60,986 bases of DNA from Mucilaginibacter polytrichastri (GTDB lineage: Bacteria; Bacteroidota; Bacteroidia; Sphingobacteriales; Sphingobacteriaceae): contig NZ_MPPL01000001.1 of assembly GCF_001911425.1 (NCBI RefSeq), positions 16,273 through 77,258 of the forward strand, in the 5' to 3' direction. A program made the position numbers and the translations under genes. A model generated the notes under the pieces. It had not been told where the DNA came from. It saw nothing but the letters and a program-made list of their open reading frames with translations, and ran no database searches. Below are positions 53,852 to 60,986 of the stretch, in pieces. The stretch's first letter is position 1. Every line of letters begins with the position of its first letter.

Positions 53852-55651
53852 ATGGCTAACGAAAGAAAAACCGAAGCGATTGTTCGTTCACATTTTGATA
53901 AATATAAATTGTCTATCGAAGTTGAAGAACAAATTTCAGATAATTTTAAAATAAATAAGCTATTAAAAACAGCTTCTAAAAAAGCTACAGGGAAAGGGTT
54001 TCCAGAATTTATTATTTCTTATAAAGAAACTTCGGATTTAATTATTGTAATTGAGTGTAAGCACGATATTTCTAAACATGAAAGCCTTCATCACGATAAA
54101 TATGACAAGTATGCTGTTGATGGAGCATTGTTATACGCAACCTATTTATCAAAAGATTTTGATGTTATAGCAATTGCAGTTAGTGGAGATTCTCATAAAA
54201 ATTTAAAAATATCTCATTATTTGCATTTAAAAAATGAAAAAAAAGCAGTAGAGATATTCGGGAATATCTTATTGACACCCGAAGATTACTTAAATGGATA
54301 TTTAAAAAGTCCAGATAAGTTTCGACAAGATTATAATGCTCTTTTAGAATTCACCAAGAAGCTAAACGAAAAACTTCACACGTATAAAATTCTTGAAAGC
54401 CAGCGCAGTTTGCTAATTAGTTGTATTTTAATTTCTTTAGAAAATGAAGGGTTTAAAAGATCTTACCAATCACACAAAATCCCTAAAAACTTAGCAAATC
54501 TTTTAGTTAACACCGTTTCAAATGAATTAGAAAGCGCCAATATATTAGGGAAAAAATTAGAAAATTTAAATATTCAATTTGGATTCATAAAAACAGATAC
54601 ATCACTTTCAACTAAAGCTAATGTTCTAAAAGAGCTAATAGATGAGATTGATGCAAATATTAATCAATTTATTAAAACACATGAATATTTTGATGTTCTT
54701 GGGCAGTTGTACATTGAATTTTTACGTTATGCTAATAGTGATAAGGGGCTAGGAATAGTATTAACTCCGCCACACATTACTGATTTTTTTGCTGAATTAG
54801 CCCAAGTTAATAAAAATTCAATTGCATTTGATAATTGCACTGGAACAGGCGGTTTTCTAATTTCAGCAATGAAAAAAATGATAGAAGATGCCAAAGGGGA
54901 TGAGCAGAAGATTAAACAAATTAAATCTACTCAACTGATCGGGATTGAATATCAAGCACATATTTTTGCACTTGCTGTATCGAATATGTATATTCATCAA
55001 GATGGCAAAACCAATATCATTAACGGTAGCTGTTTCGATGATGAAATTATTGAACAAGTTAAAGATCGTTCACCTACAGTTGGCTTTTTAAATCCGCCAT
55101 ATAAAGCAGATAAAAAAACAGACACTGATGAATTAGAGTTTATATTAAACAATTTAGAATGTTTAATAACTGGTGGAACATGCATCGCTATTGTTCCAAT
55201 GCAAAGTGCATTATCTCAATCTGGGAAGGTTTATGAATTAAAAAAGAAGCTTTTAGAAAAGCATACATTAGAAGCCGTTCTATCTATGCCGAATGAATTG
55301 TTTTCGAATTCTAATGTAGCTGTAGTTTCATGTATAATGATTTTTACCGCCCATAAACCCCATTCAGAATATAAAGAAACATATTTTGGCTATTACAAAG
55401 ATGATGGATTTGTAAAAAGAAAATCACTCGGAAGAATAGATGCTTACGGTAGGTGGGATTCAGTCAAAAAACATTGGTTAGCAACCTATTTAAATAGAAA
55501 ATCAGAGGCTGGGCTAAGTGCCAATAAAGTAGTTTCCGCTAATGACGAATGGTGCGCAGAAGCGTATATGGATACTGATTTTTCCAAAATTTCTGAAGAT
55601 GACTTTATAAAAGAAATCAAAAAATACGTAGCCTTTAATATTTTGAATTGA
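53852..55651 (+). CDS. BcgI-like restriction-modification fusion, 599 aa
   Basis: The N-terminal part has a PD-(D/E)XK nuclease signature (FPEFIISY... then LIIVIECKHD, about residues 50-72). The C-terminal half is an N6-adenine methylase of the HsdM type: GIVLTPPHITDFFAELA, motif I AFDNCTGTGGFLISAM and motif IV VGFLNPPYKAD. Nuclease and methylase in one chain plus a separate specificity protein is the plan of BcgI-type (type IIB) enzymes, which cut on both sides of their site. It overlaps the next gene by one base (TGATG). Confidence 0.85.
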   Translation: MANERKTEAIVRSHFDKYKLSIEVEEQISDNFKINKLLKTASKKATGKGFPEFIISYKETSDLIIVIECKHDISKHESLHHDKYDKYAVDGALLYATYLSKDFDVIAIAVSGDSHKNLKISHYLHLKNEKKAVEIFGNILLTPEDYLNGYLKSPDKFRQDYNALLEFTKKLNEKLHTYKILESQRSLLISCILISLENEGFKRSYQSHKIPKNLANLLVNTVSNELESANILGKKLENLNIQFGFIKTDTSLSTKANVLKELIDEIDANINQFIKTHEYFDVLGQLYIEFLRYANSDKGLGIVLTPPHITDFFAELAQVNKNSIAFDNCTGTGGFLISAMKKMIEDAKGDEQKIKQIKSTQLIGIEYQAHIFALAVSNMYIHQDGKTNIINGSCFDDEIIEQVKDRSPTVGFLNPPYKADKKTDTDELEFILNNLECLITGGTCIAIVPMQSALSQSGKVYELKKKLLEKHTLEAVLSMPNELFSNSNVAVVSCIMIFTAHKPHSEYKETYFGYYKDDGFVKRKSLGRIDAYGRWDSVKKHWLATYLNRKSEAGLSANKVVSANDEWCAEAYMDTDFSKISEDDFIKEIKKYVAFNILN

Positions 55652-56601
55652 TGGAACTTATAGAATTAAATAAATTATTTAGTATCCAATATGGAAATCA
55701 ATTTGACTTATATAAGTTACAGTTTGACGGGGCAAGTAATATTAATTTTGTTTCGAGAAGCAGTCAAAATCTGGGTGTAGTGGCTAAAGTTTCAAAGTTC
55801 AAAGAAGTTAGACCATTTGCAGCTGGGCTAATTACAGTGACTCTTGGAGGAACTTATTTATTAAGTTCGTTTGTTCAACCAAGCCCATTTTATACCGCAC
55901 AAAATGTAAAAGTATTAACACCGCTAAATGAAATGTCATTTAGTGCGAAACTGTTTTATTGTAAAGCGATAGAAGCTAATAGATTTAAATATACATCTCA
56001 TGGACGAGAAGCAAATACTACTTTGGATACACTTTTATTGCCATTGTCTGTTCCAGAAAATTTCTTAAAGATTGATATTGAAGAATATAACAAGATATCA
56101 AAAAATAGTTTTTTAAAGGAAGAAATCAATATTTTCCAATCAGACTGGGGAGATTTTAAATACGAAAACTTATTTGAAATTAAAAAAGGTAAAAGACTTA
56201 CAAAAGAAAATTTTATCAGCGGAGATACTCCTTTTATTGGTGCAATAGATTCAAACAATGGTTATAGAGAATACATCGGGCAACCCGCTATTCATAAAGC
56301 AAATACTATTACAGTAAATTATAATGGCTCAGTAGGAGAAGCATTTTATCAACCACACCCTTTTTGGGCAAGTGATGATGTTAATGTATTATATCCGAAA
56401 TTCAAAATGAATAAATTCAGTGCTTTGTTCATTATAACACTAATTCGAAAAGAAAGATATAGATTTAATTTTGGAAGAAAGTGGGAAATGGAAAGGATGA
56501 GGGATACGACTATTAAATTACCGATAGATACAAATGGAAGCCCCGACTGGGGGTTGATTGAAAACTACATAAAATCATTGCCTTTTTCCAAAAGTGTTTA
56601 A
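55651..56601 (+). CDS. DNA specificity subunit (HsdS/BcgIB-like), 316 aa
   Basis: Two target-recognition halves are visible. The second begins WGDFKYENLFEIKKGKRLTKENF with GDTPFIGAIDSNNGYREYIG and TVNYNGSVGEAFYQPHPFWASDDVNVL, typical of type I and BcgI specificity domains. The first half (residues 1-140) is a diverged copy with VRPFAAGLITVTLGGTYLLSSF. It gives sequence recognition to the fused enzyme. ATG 55651 is preferred over TTG 55648. Confidence 0.85.
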   Translation: MELIELNKLFSIQYGNQFDLYKLQFDGASNINFVSRSSQNLGVVAKVSKFKEVRPFAAGLITVTLGGTYLLSSFVQPSPFYTAQNVKVLTPLNEMSFSAKLFYCKAIEANRFKYTSHGREANTTLDTLLLPLSVPENFLKIDIEEYNKISKNSFLKEEINIFQSDWGDFKYENLFEIKKGKRLTKENFISGDTPFIGAIDSNNGYREYIGQPAIHKANTITVNYNGSVGEAFYQPHPFWASDDVNVLYPKFKMNKFSALFIITLIRKERYRFNFGRKWEMERMRDTTIKLPIDTNGSPDWGLIENYIKSLPFSKSV

Positions 56602-56638
56602 GTTCACAGAGGACTAGATCAAATGTGAAAATTCTACC

Positions 56639-56812
56639 TTAATCCTCCGGCTTCTCCCTCGCATCCGCCATCCTCACAATCCTCGGCTCAAACTTCGCCA
56701 GTACTTCTACCAAATCATTCTGTGCGGCCATAACGGCATGAATATCTTTATAAGCCATCGGTGCTTCGTCTACGTCGCTGCCCATTAGGGTGATGCGCTT
56801 ATCAACCAAATT
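56639..56812 (-). pseudogene. C-terminal fragment of RNA ligase RtcB
   Basis: The minus-strand frame reads NLVDKRITLMGSDVDEAPMA, then YKDIHAVMAAQNDLVEVLAK, and ends at a stop after KPED. It is the end of RtcB, with the conserved DEAPxAYKDI and MxxQxDLV segments. The rest of the gene is absent. The 3' end abuts the R-M cassette and the 5' side joins unrelated DNA near 56813-56860. With the TROVE remnant it shows an RNA-repair locus broken up at this spot. Confidence 0.75.
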
Positions 56813-56864
56813 GGCGGCAATGGGTGTTGGCTTTACTGAGATTGCCGGGAATAAAGGTGCAATT

Positions 56865-57053
56865 ATGCTTACTATTTTAACCTACAAGTCTTTAAATATC
56901 ACCGGCAATTATAAAGTATTATTTAGTCAGCCGGTCTTTACCAAGCAGGGCTTAAGTAGGGTTGCTTTAGTGACAACGGTGGAAAATCTAAGTGCAACTA
57001 TCAAAACACTATTGGATGATAAAGTTATTATTGAACATGTGTATGACTACTAA
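56865..57053 (+). CDS. Unrecognised 62-aa ORF, probably a gene fragment
   Basis: The frame starting MLTILTYKSLNITGNYKVLF, through GLSRVALVTTVENLSATIKT, to HVYDY looks protein-like but matches nothing I know. The reading frame is open further upstream into antisense rtcB sequence (from 56790), so the true start is unclear. It begins just after rtcB homology ends, so it may be the tail of a gene brought together with it by a deletion. Confidence 0.35.
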   Translation: MLTILTYKSLNITGNYKVLFSQPVFTKQGLSRVALVTTVENLSATIKTLLDDKVIIEHVYDY

Positions 57054-57081
57054 TATTTGTACTCTTTTTAGAACTTCAATA

Positions 57082-57181
57082 CAACCTATTTTAGGACGAC
57101 TCAAAAAAGGCCTTTAGGGGGCCAAAAAACGCGGTTTTTGTGTTTTTATTCCTTGCATGTCCAATAGGTTGTTTTTTGAGT
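57082..57181. repeat. Interleaved inverted repeats (pseudoknot-like order)
   Basis: CAACCTATT (57082-57090) pairs with AATAGGTTG (57163-57171), and ACTCAAAAAA (57099-57108) pairs with TTTTTTGAGT (57172-57181). The pairs are in the order X-Y-X'-Y', which cannot nest. A small GGCC/GGCC stem sits between. It may be an RNA with a pseudoknot, terminators for the two facing genes, or chance in AT-rich DNA. Confidence 0.3.
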
Positions 57182-57199
57182 TCTCATGATGTTCTAAAA

Positions 57200-58183
57200 T
57201 TATGGTTTAAGAATAATGCTACCGGTCGTTTTGCGGGACTCCAGATCTGCATGAGCTTTTGCAGCATCCGCTAATGCATAAACCGTTGGTTTTTGGACAT
57301 CCAATATGCCTTCTCTCACTAAATTGAATATCCCGGTAACGGCTAAGGCTATTTTTTCGCGGTTTTCCAGGTATTTGTAAAGGGCGGGGTTAACATATTG
57401 AATCTTCCTTTGCTCCATTTCTTCTGCGTTTATAATCGGCATACCCGAAAGCCAACCGTATAATATCGCACTACCACCGGCTTTGATCAATTCAATAGAT
57501 TTTTGAAAAGTCGCCTCGCCAGTGCCGTCATATACTGCATCCAAGCCTTTGCCTTGCGTTACTTCGTTTACTACTTCAGCAAAATCTTGTGACTGCAAAT
57601 CGACTACATGCTCAAAGCCACGCTTTAGGGCCAGTTCTTTTTTCGTAGCGCTTCCCACTGTCCCTATCACAATAGCACCTAATGCCCTTGCCCAGGCACT
57701 CAATAAGGTTCCAACTCCTCCTGTCATGGCATGTATCAAAACAATATCACCGGCCTTAACACCATAACTTTGTTTGAGTAGCATATGGGCAGTAAGCCCC
57801 TTTACCAAAACAGCAGCCGCCTGGTCAAATGAAATATCATCGGGCAGTTTGAATAAACTGGCTGCGGGAATAATCCTGCTTTCAGCATAAGCTCCAACAG
57901 AAAATGGATAAGCTACACGGTCGCCAACAACAAAATCTTTCACTCCTGGGCCAACAGCTTCGATAACACCTGCTGCTTCCGAGCCTATTGGTGCCGGGTA
58001 GGCCTCCATTGGAAACGTCCCGTTTCTAAAAAAAATATCTACGAAATTTACGCCAATGCTTTTTTGAGCAATTAACACTTCTCCCTCTCCGGCTTCCTTT
58101 AATATGGTGGTTTGATATTTCAAAACGTCCGGTGATCCGGTATGTTCGATCGACACCACGCCGCTTGATTTATTTGTATTCAT
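57200..58183 (-). CDS. Zinc-independent quinone oxidoreductase (MDR family), 327 aa
   Basis: The start at 58183 follows an AGAGAG-type ribosome site; the longer frame to 58246 overlaps the operator. GroES-like N-terminal half (SIGVNFVDIFFRNGTFP, GSEAAGVIEAVG) and a Rossmann half with VLIHAMTGGVGTLLSAWARALG and SGMPI, as in NADPH:quinone reductases; zinc ligands are absent. It reduces quinones or enals. It is divergent from an HxlR regulator with a strong palindrome between. Confidence 0.9.
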   Translation of the reverse strand: MNTNKSSGVVSIEHTGSPDVLKYQTTILKEAGEGEVLIAQKSIGVNFVDIFFRNGTFPMEAYPAPIGSEAAGVIEAVGPGVKDFVVGDRVAYPFSVGAYAESRIIPAASLFKLPDDISFDQAAAVLVKGLTAHMLLKQSYGVKAGDIVLIHAMTGGVGTLLSAWARALGAIVIGTVGSATKKELALKRGFEHVVDLQSQDFAEVVNEVTQGKGLDAVYDGTGEATFQKSIELIKAGGSAILYGWLSGMPIINAEEMEQRKIQYVNPALYKYLENREKIALAVTGIFNLVREGILDVQKPTVYALADAAKAHADLESRKTTGSIILKP

Positions 58184-58250
58184 TTCAATCTCTCTTTTAA
58201 TTTTTATGAATTGCAAAGATAAAACGGCTAACTTTACAAAAGACACGAAT

Positions 58251-58281
58251 TTCCCAAATGGAAGTTACTTCCTTTTGGGAA
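58251..58281. promoter_or_regulatory. Palindromic operator between oxidoreductase and HxlR genes
   Basis: TTCCCAAATGGAAG and CTTCCTTTTGGGAA form a 14-bp inverted repeat with 13 matches around TTA. It lies in the short divergent promoter region, 16 bp before the HxlR start. It is the likely binding site of that regulator. Confidence 0.7.
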
Positions 58282-58297
58282 CGTAATTATAAATGAG

Positions 58298-58660
58298 ATG
58301 ATTATGGAAAAGATATCGGATGATTGCCTGCAAAAATTTAAGGCGATAAATGATGTAAAAGATATTTTAAGCGGAAAATGGAAGGTGATGATTATTGCGA
58401 GCTTATCCGTTTTTGGTGAAAAACGGTACATGGAACTGCAACGGATAATTGACGGTATAGGAACTAAAATGCTTTCTAAAGAGTTACAGGAACTGGAAAT
58501 AAACGGGTTGGTTAAAAGGACGGTAATGGATACAAAACCCATTACCGTGAAGTATGAATTGACCGAGTACGGGCGCTCGCTCACGCCTGTTATTGATGAG
58601 ATGGCTTCCTGGGGAATTCAGCATAGGGAGCGGATAATACAGGAAATGAGCGCTAAGTAA
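58298..58660 (+). CDS. HxlR-family transcriptional regulator, 120 aa
   Basis: Winged helix of the HxlR family: CLQKFKAINDVKDILSGKWK, YMELQRIIDGIGTKMLSKEL, ELEINGLVKR and YELTEYGRSLTPVIDEMA. Cys10 of the longest frame is at the usual sensing position. ATG 58298 or the next Met codon (58304) may be used. It probably represses the divergent oxidoreductase and itself in response to electrophiles. Confidence 0.92.
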   Translation: MIMEKISDDCLQKFKAINDVKDILSGKWKVMIIASLSVFGEKRYMELQRIIDGIGTKMLSKELQELEINGLVKRTVMDTKPITVKYELTEYGRSLTPVIDEMASWGIQHRERIIQEMSAK

Positions 58661-58673
58661 ACCATCACTAAAC

Positions 58674-59657
58674 ATGTTAATAGAGTTTGTTACCCAGCCG
58701 CAGTTCAATTTTTTGACGGCTTTTGCTGAGGCTCTAAAAGTACCTGTGGTTAATAATGAGCTGCAAATCCCTTCATCCCTTGGCGAAGGGTTTGTGCGTC
58801 GGGTTGACCTAAACGATGACTTCCGCCTGCTAATCCATCGGTATCGGCTGAAGCAGGAGTTGATCTTAAAACGGATAGGTTCAAAAGAACCGGCGAGCTT
58901 TATCAGTGTGATTTTCTATAATAATGAAGAGCCGGTAAACATCATTAGCGATGAAACGCAACAACGTAGTTTTAGTCGTTATAACGATATGGCGATACAA
59001 ATAGCCTCCAATAATTTAGACTCGCTGATTACGTTCCCGGCTAATACCGAGATCTATTTTACAGTAATTGGATTAAGTGCAACTCGCCTTAAGGGTTTGT
59101 TGGAGCTTAATCGTCCTGATCATTTGATCGATACTATTGTTAACCCCAAAGAGTCTTTTCTTTTTTATGAAAGCATGGGGACGGAAACACAAATGACACT
59201 CAAGCAGCTATCGGAATCGCAGGCCGAAAACGGCTTAGCCGGGTTTTATTACCGGCTTAAGGCGGAAACGCTGCTTTATCATGTGTTTAGTCAGCTGCAC
59301 AACCGCCAATCTACCGGGCATAGCCCCGTTAATAAGGCTGATGCAGAAAAGCTTGCTATCATCCGGAAAGCTATACTCAGCGATCTTAGCCAACCGCCCA
59401 GCCTGCCTGAGCTCGCCAAATTAGGCGGTCTGAGTGAAACCAAGATGAAAGATTTGTTCAGGCAGGTATTTGGCGATAGTATTTACAATTATTACCAAAC
59501 GGCACGCATGGAGGAAGCAGCCTATCTGCTCAAACATAAAAATTATTCGGTGAGTGAGGCCGGCTATCAGTTAGGCTTTAGTAATTTGAGCCATTTTACC
59601 CGCTTATTCGAGCGGCACCATCACCAAAAGCCAAAAAAATACGCATCAGGCGGATAA
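58674..59657 (+). CDS. AraC-family transcriptional regulator, 327 aa
   Basis: The C-terminal 110 residues have the two AraC helix-turn-helix units (SLPELAKLGGLSETKMKDLF, then SVSEAGYQLGFSNLSHFTRLF). The N-terminal 200 residues are an unassigned sensing domain. It starts 13 bp after the HxlR stop, so the two may be cotranscribed, and 86 bp before the alkene reductase, its probable target. Confidence 0.9.
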   Translation: MLIEFVTQPQFNFLTAFAEALKVPVVNNELQIPSSLGEGFVRRVDLNDDFRLLIHRYRLKQELILKRIGSKEPASFISVIFYNNEEPVNIISDETQQRSFSRYNDMAIQIASNNLDSLITFPANTEIYFTVIGLSATRLKGLLELNRPDHLIDTIVNPKESFLFYESMGTETQMTLKQLSESQAENGLAGFYYRLKAETLLYHVFSQLHNRQSTGHSPVNKADAEKLAIIRKAILSDLSQPPSLPELAKLGGLSETKMKDLFRQVFGDSIYNYYQTARMEEAAYLLKHKNYSVSEAGYQLGFSNLSHFTRLFERHHHQKPKKYASGG

Positions 59658-59743
59658 GACTATTTTTAGGGCGAAGTGCGCTATTTTAAATTTGGTATCC
59701 TGGCGACCTTTGACATATCATTTAAAACATAAAAGCAAACGAT

Positions 59744-60814
59744 ATGAAAAAGTTACTCATGCCCTATAATAGTCAGTCCCTGAATTTGAAGAATCATTTA
59801 GTGATGGCACCCATGACCCGCAGCCGTGCTATCGGCAACATACCAAACGCCCTGATGGCCGAATACTATGGACAGCGCCGGGGAGCAGGCTTGATCATTA
59901 CGGAAGGTACCGCCCCAGCCCCGGAAGCATTGGGTTATGCCCGTATTCCTGGTATATTTTCGGCTGCACAAATCGAGGGCTGGAAATTAACGACAGCGGC
60001 AGTACACCAAAACGATACCAAAATATTTTTGCAATTGATGCATACCGGCCGTATCGGCCACCAGGCGAATCTGCCTGAGGGAGTGCAGGTGGTAGGTGCA
60101 TCAGCAATACCGGCAGCAGGGCAGATGCATACCGATACGATGGGTATGCAGGATTACCCGAATCCGGTAGCTTTATCTACCAAAGGCGTACAAGATGTGA
60201 TCAGCGGATATGTAACAGCCGCTAAAAATGCTATTGCCGCAGGCTTTGACGGTGTGGAATTACACGCGGCAAACGGCTACCTCATCGAGCAGTTTCTTAA
60301 CCCGAACGTAAATAACCGCGCAGATATTTATGGTGGCAACATTGAAAACAGGAGTCGGTTTGCCCTGGAGGTGGCACAACGTGTAGCGGATGCTATCGGT
60401 AAAGAAAAAGTTGGTGTCAGGATCTCGCCTAACTCCACGCTGGGCGACCTGCAGGCTTATGATGCAGATGCTACGGAAGAGACTTACATTCACCTAAGCC
60501 GGGAGTTTAACCGCATCGGGCTTGCCTATATACACATTAGCATCAATCCGCAGGTTCCTGCATATACATTAGCAGCTATTCGTACTGAATTTGAGGGGAC
60601 TATTATTTATTGTAACACCTTTACTGCAGAAAAAGCCGAAGTTGAATTAAATAACGGGGATGCAGACCTTATCGCTTTCGGCAGGGCATTTTTAGCAAAT
60701 CCGGACCTGGAGCAACGCATTATTAATGGTACAGAATTGAACGCGCCAGATTTCACTACACTATATACACCAGGTGCTAAAGGATACACCGATTACCCGG
60801 TTTTATTTAACTGA
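59744..60814 (+). CDS. Old Yellow Enzyme alkene reductase, 356 aa
   Basis: FMN-dependent ene-reductase of the NemA/OYE family. LVMAPMTRSRA, GLIITEGTAPAPEALGYARIPGI and LQLMHTGRIGH line the flavin site. FDGVELHAANGYLIEQFLNP holds the substrate-binding His-x2-Asn pair, followed by NRADIYGG, VGVRISP and LIAFGRAFLANPDL. It reduces activated C=C bonds of enals, enones and nitro compounds. With the quinone reductase and regulators to the left it forms an electrophile-detoxification group. Confidence 0.93.
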   Translation: MKKLLMPYNSQSLNLKNHLVMAPMTRSRAIGNIPNALMAEYYGQRRGAGLIITEGTAPAPEALGYARIPGIFSAAQIEGWKLTTAAVHQNDTKIFLQLMHTGRIGHQANLPEGVQVVGASAIPAAGQMHTDTMGMQDYPNPVALSTKGVQDVISGYVTAAKNAIAAGFDGVELHAANGYLIEQFLNPNVNNRADIYGGNIENRSRFALEVAQRVADAIGKEKVGVRISPNSTLGDLQAYDADATEETYIHLSREFNRIGLAYIHISINPQVPAYTLAAIRTEFEGTIIYCNTFTAEKAEVELNNGDADLIAFGRAFLANPDLEQRIINGTELNAPDFTTLYTPGAKGYTDYPVLFN

Positions 60815-60872
60815 TCCTTTCGCGGTGTTTTGCTTAAATGTTAAAATTTCGACACCATGCTATATTAAAGTT

Positions 60873-60896
60873 CCGGCGGTATAGATCTACCGCCGG
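60873..60896. terminator. 9-bp hairpin after alkene reductase
   Basis: CCGGCGGTA and TACCGCCGG pair fully around TAGATC, 59 bp past the stop. There is no T-run on the plus strand, so it is only a probable terminator. The remaining 90 bp of the window hold no supported gene. Confidence 0.5.
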
Positions 60897-60986
60897 AGCA
60901 AAAAATATGGCACCCGCCATGATCAGATTGAAAGTGGAAGAACTGTTGTTAAAGTATAAATGCAGGGGCCGGTAAAAAACAGGATG

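Noticed and set aside
60906..60974. Small plus-strand frame at the window's end
   Set aside because: Only 22 codons, no ribosome site and no recognisable sequence; probably intergenic.
1..60986. CRISPR array for the Cas4-like nuclease
   Set aside because: No regularly spaced repeats were seen anywhere and no cas1, cas2 or effector gene is present; the Cas4-like protein belongs with the Argonaute.

Overview
The window looks like chromosome from a Sphingobacteriaceae-type Bacteroidota; Mucilaginibacter or Pedobacter fits best. Pointers are a TonB-dependent receptor with a carboxypeptidase-like N-terminal domain, GH115/GH43 xylan enzymes, DUF3863-type and DUF6660-type proteins, a CzcA pump fused to its outer-membrane channel, and ordinary genes of about 42% GC by eye. 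The genus is an inference.

Left third (185-18043). A 17.7-kb unit lies between two 121-bp direct repeats (185-305 and 17886-18006; 2 mismatches). Both repeats end in the 7-bp core CTGTTAA, the anticodon loop of tRNA-Asn. The right copy runs straight into the 3' half of a tRNA-Asn gene. No integrase is encoded inside, so this looks like a passenger element moved in trans, in tandem with a relative upstream. Its genes are: two divergent CHAT (caspase-like) proteases, one with TPR-like repeats; a convergent operon of a small protein, a NUC1-type DNA/RNA endonuclease and a subtilisin-like protease; a Pif1-like helicase; and, divergent from the helicase, a tight six-gene operon of ECF sigma factor, unknown 197-aa protein, Cas4-like Fe-S nuclease, full-length prokaryotic Argonaute, unknown 147-aa protein and HEXXH metallopeptidase. 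I regard this as the candidate new system: a guide-dependent sensor (Argonaute) carried with a protease/sigma-factor signalling set. The part list parallels type III-E CRISPR (Craspase: guided nuclease, TPR-CHAT, sigma factor and sigma-binding protein), with Argonaute in place of gRAMP. Function is inferred, not shown.

18044-22367. Just past the tRNA-Asn fragment and its terminator is a SPARTA-type short Argonaute system (TIR-APAZ plus short pAgo), then unknown ORFs that run into a 5'-truncated DUF3863-type gene. Two unrelated Argonaute systems therefore share one integration hotspot.

22405-34000. Ordinary metabolic and transport genes: a DUF3863-type secreted protein, a small Cys-containing exported protein plus TonB receptor, an SDR with a divergent HxlR regulator, and a GH115-GH43 hemicellulose pair.

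34399-42979. A magnesium locus on the minus strand: mgtE, an OmpR-type response regulator and its histidine kinase, then a six-TM MntP-like protein, mgtA, an unlisted 34-aa membrane peptide overlapping mgtA, and a carbohydrate-porin-like protein.

43198-52901. DUF4269, an aldehyde dehydrogenase with an AraC regulator, then a heavy-metal efflux operon (DUF6660, CzcA-TolC fusion, HlyD-type adaptor) with a decayed Fur gene and the tail of a lost metal P-type ATPase.

53055-57053. Remnants of a TROVE (Ro60) gene and an rtcB gene flank an AT-rich BcgI-like restriction-modification cassette (XRE regulator, nuclease-methylase fusion, specificity subunit). A tRNA-Asn-like sequence marks the TROVE break.

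57200-60986. A quinone oxidoreductase divergent from an HxlR regulator across a strong palindrome, then an AraC-family regulator and an Old Yellow Enzyme alkene reductase.
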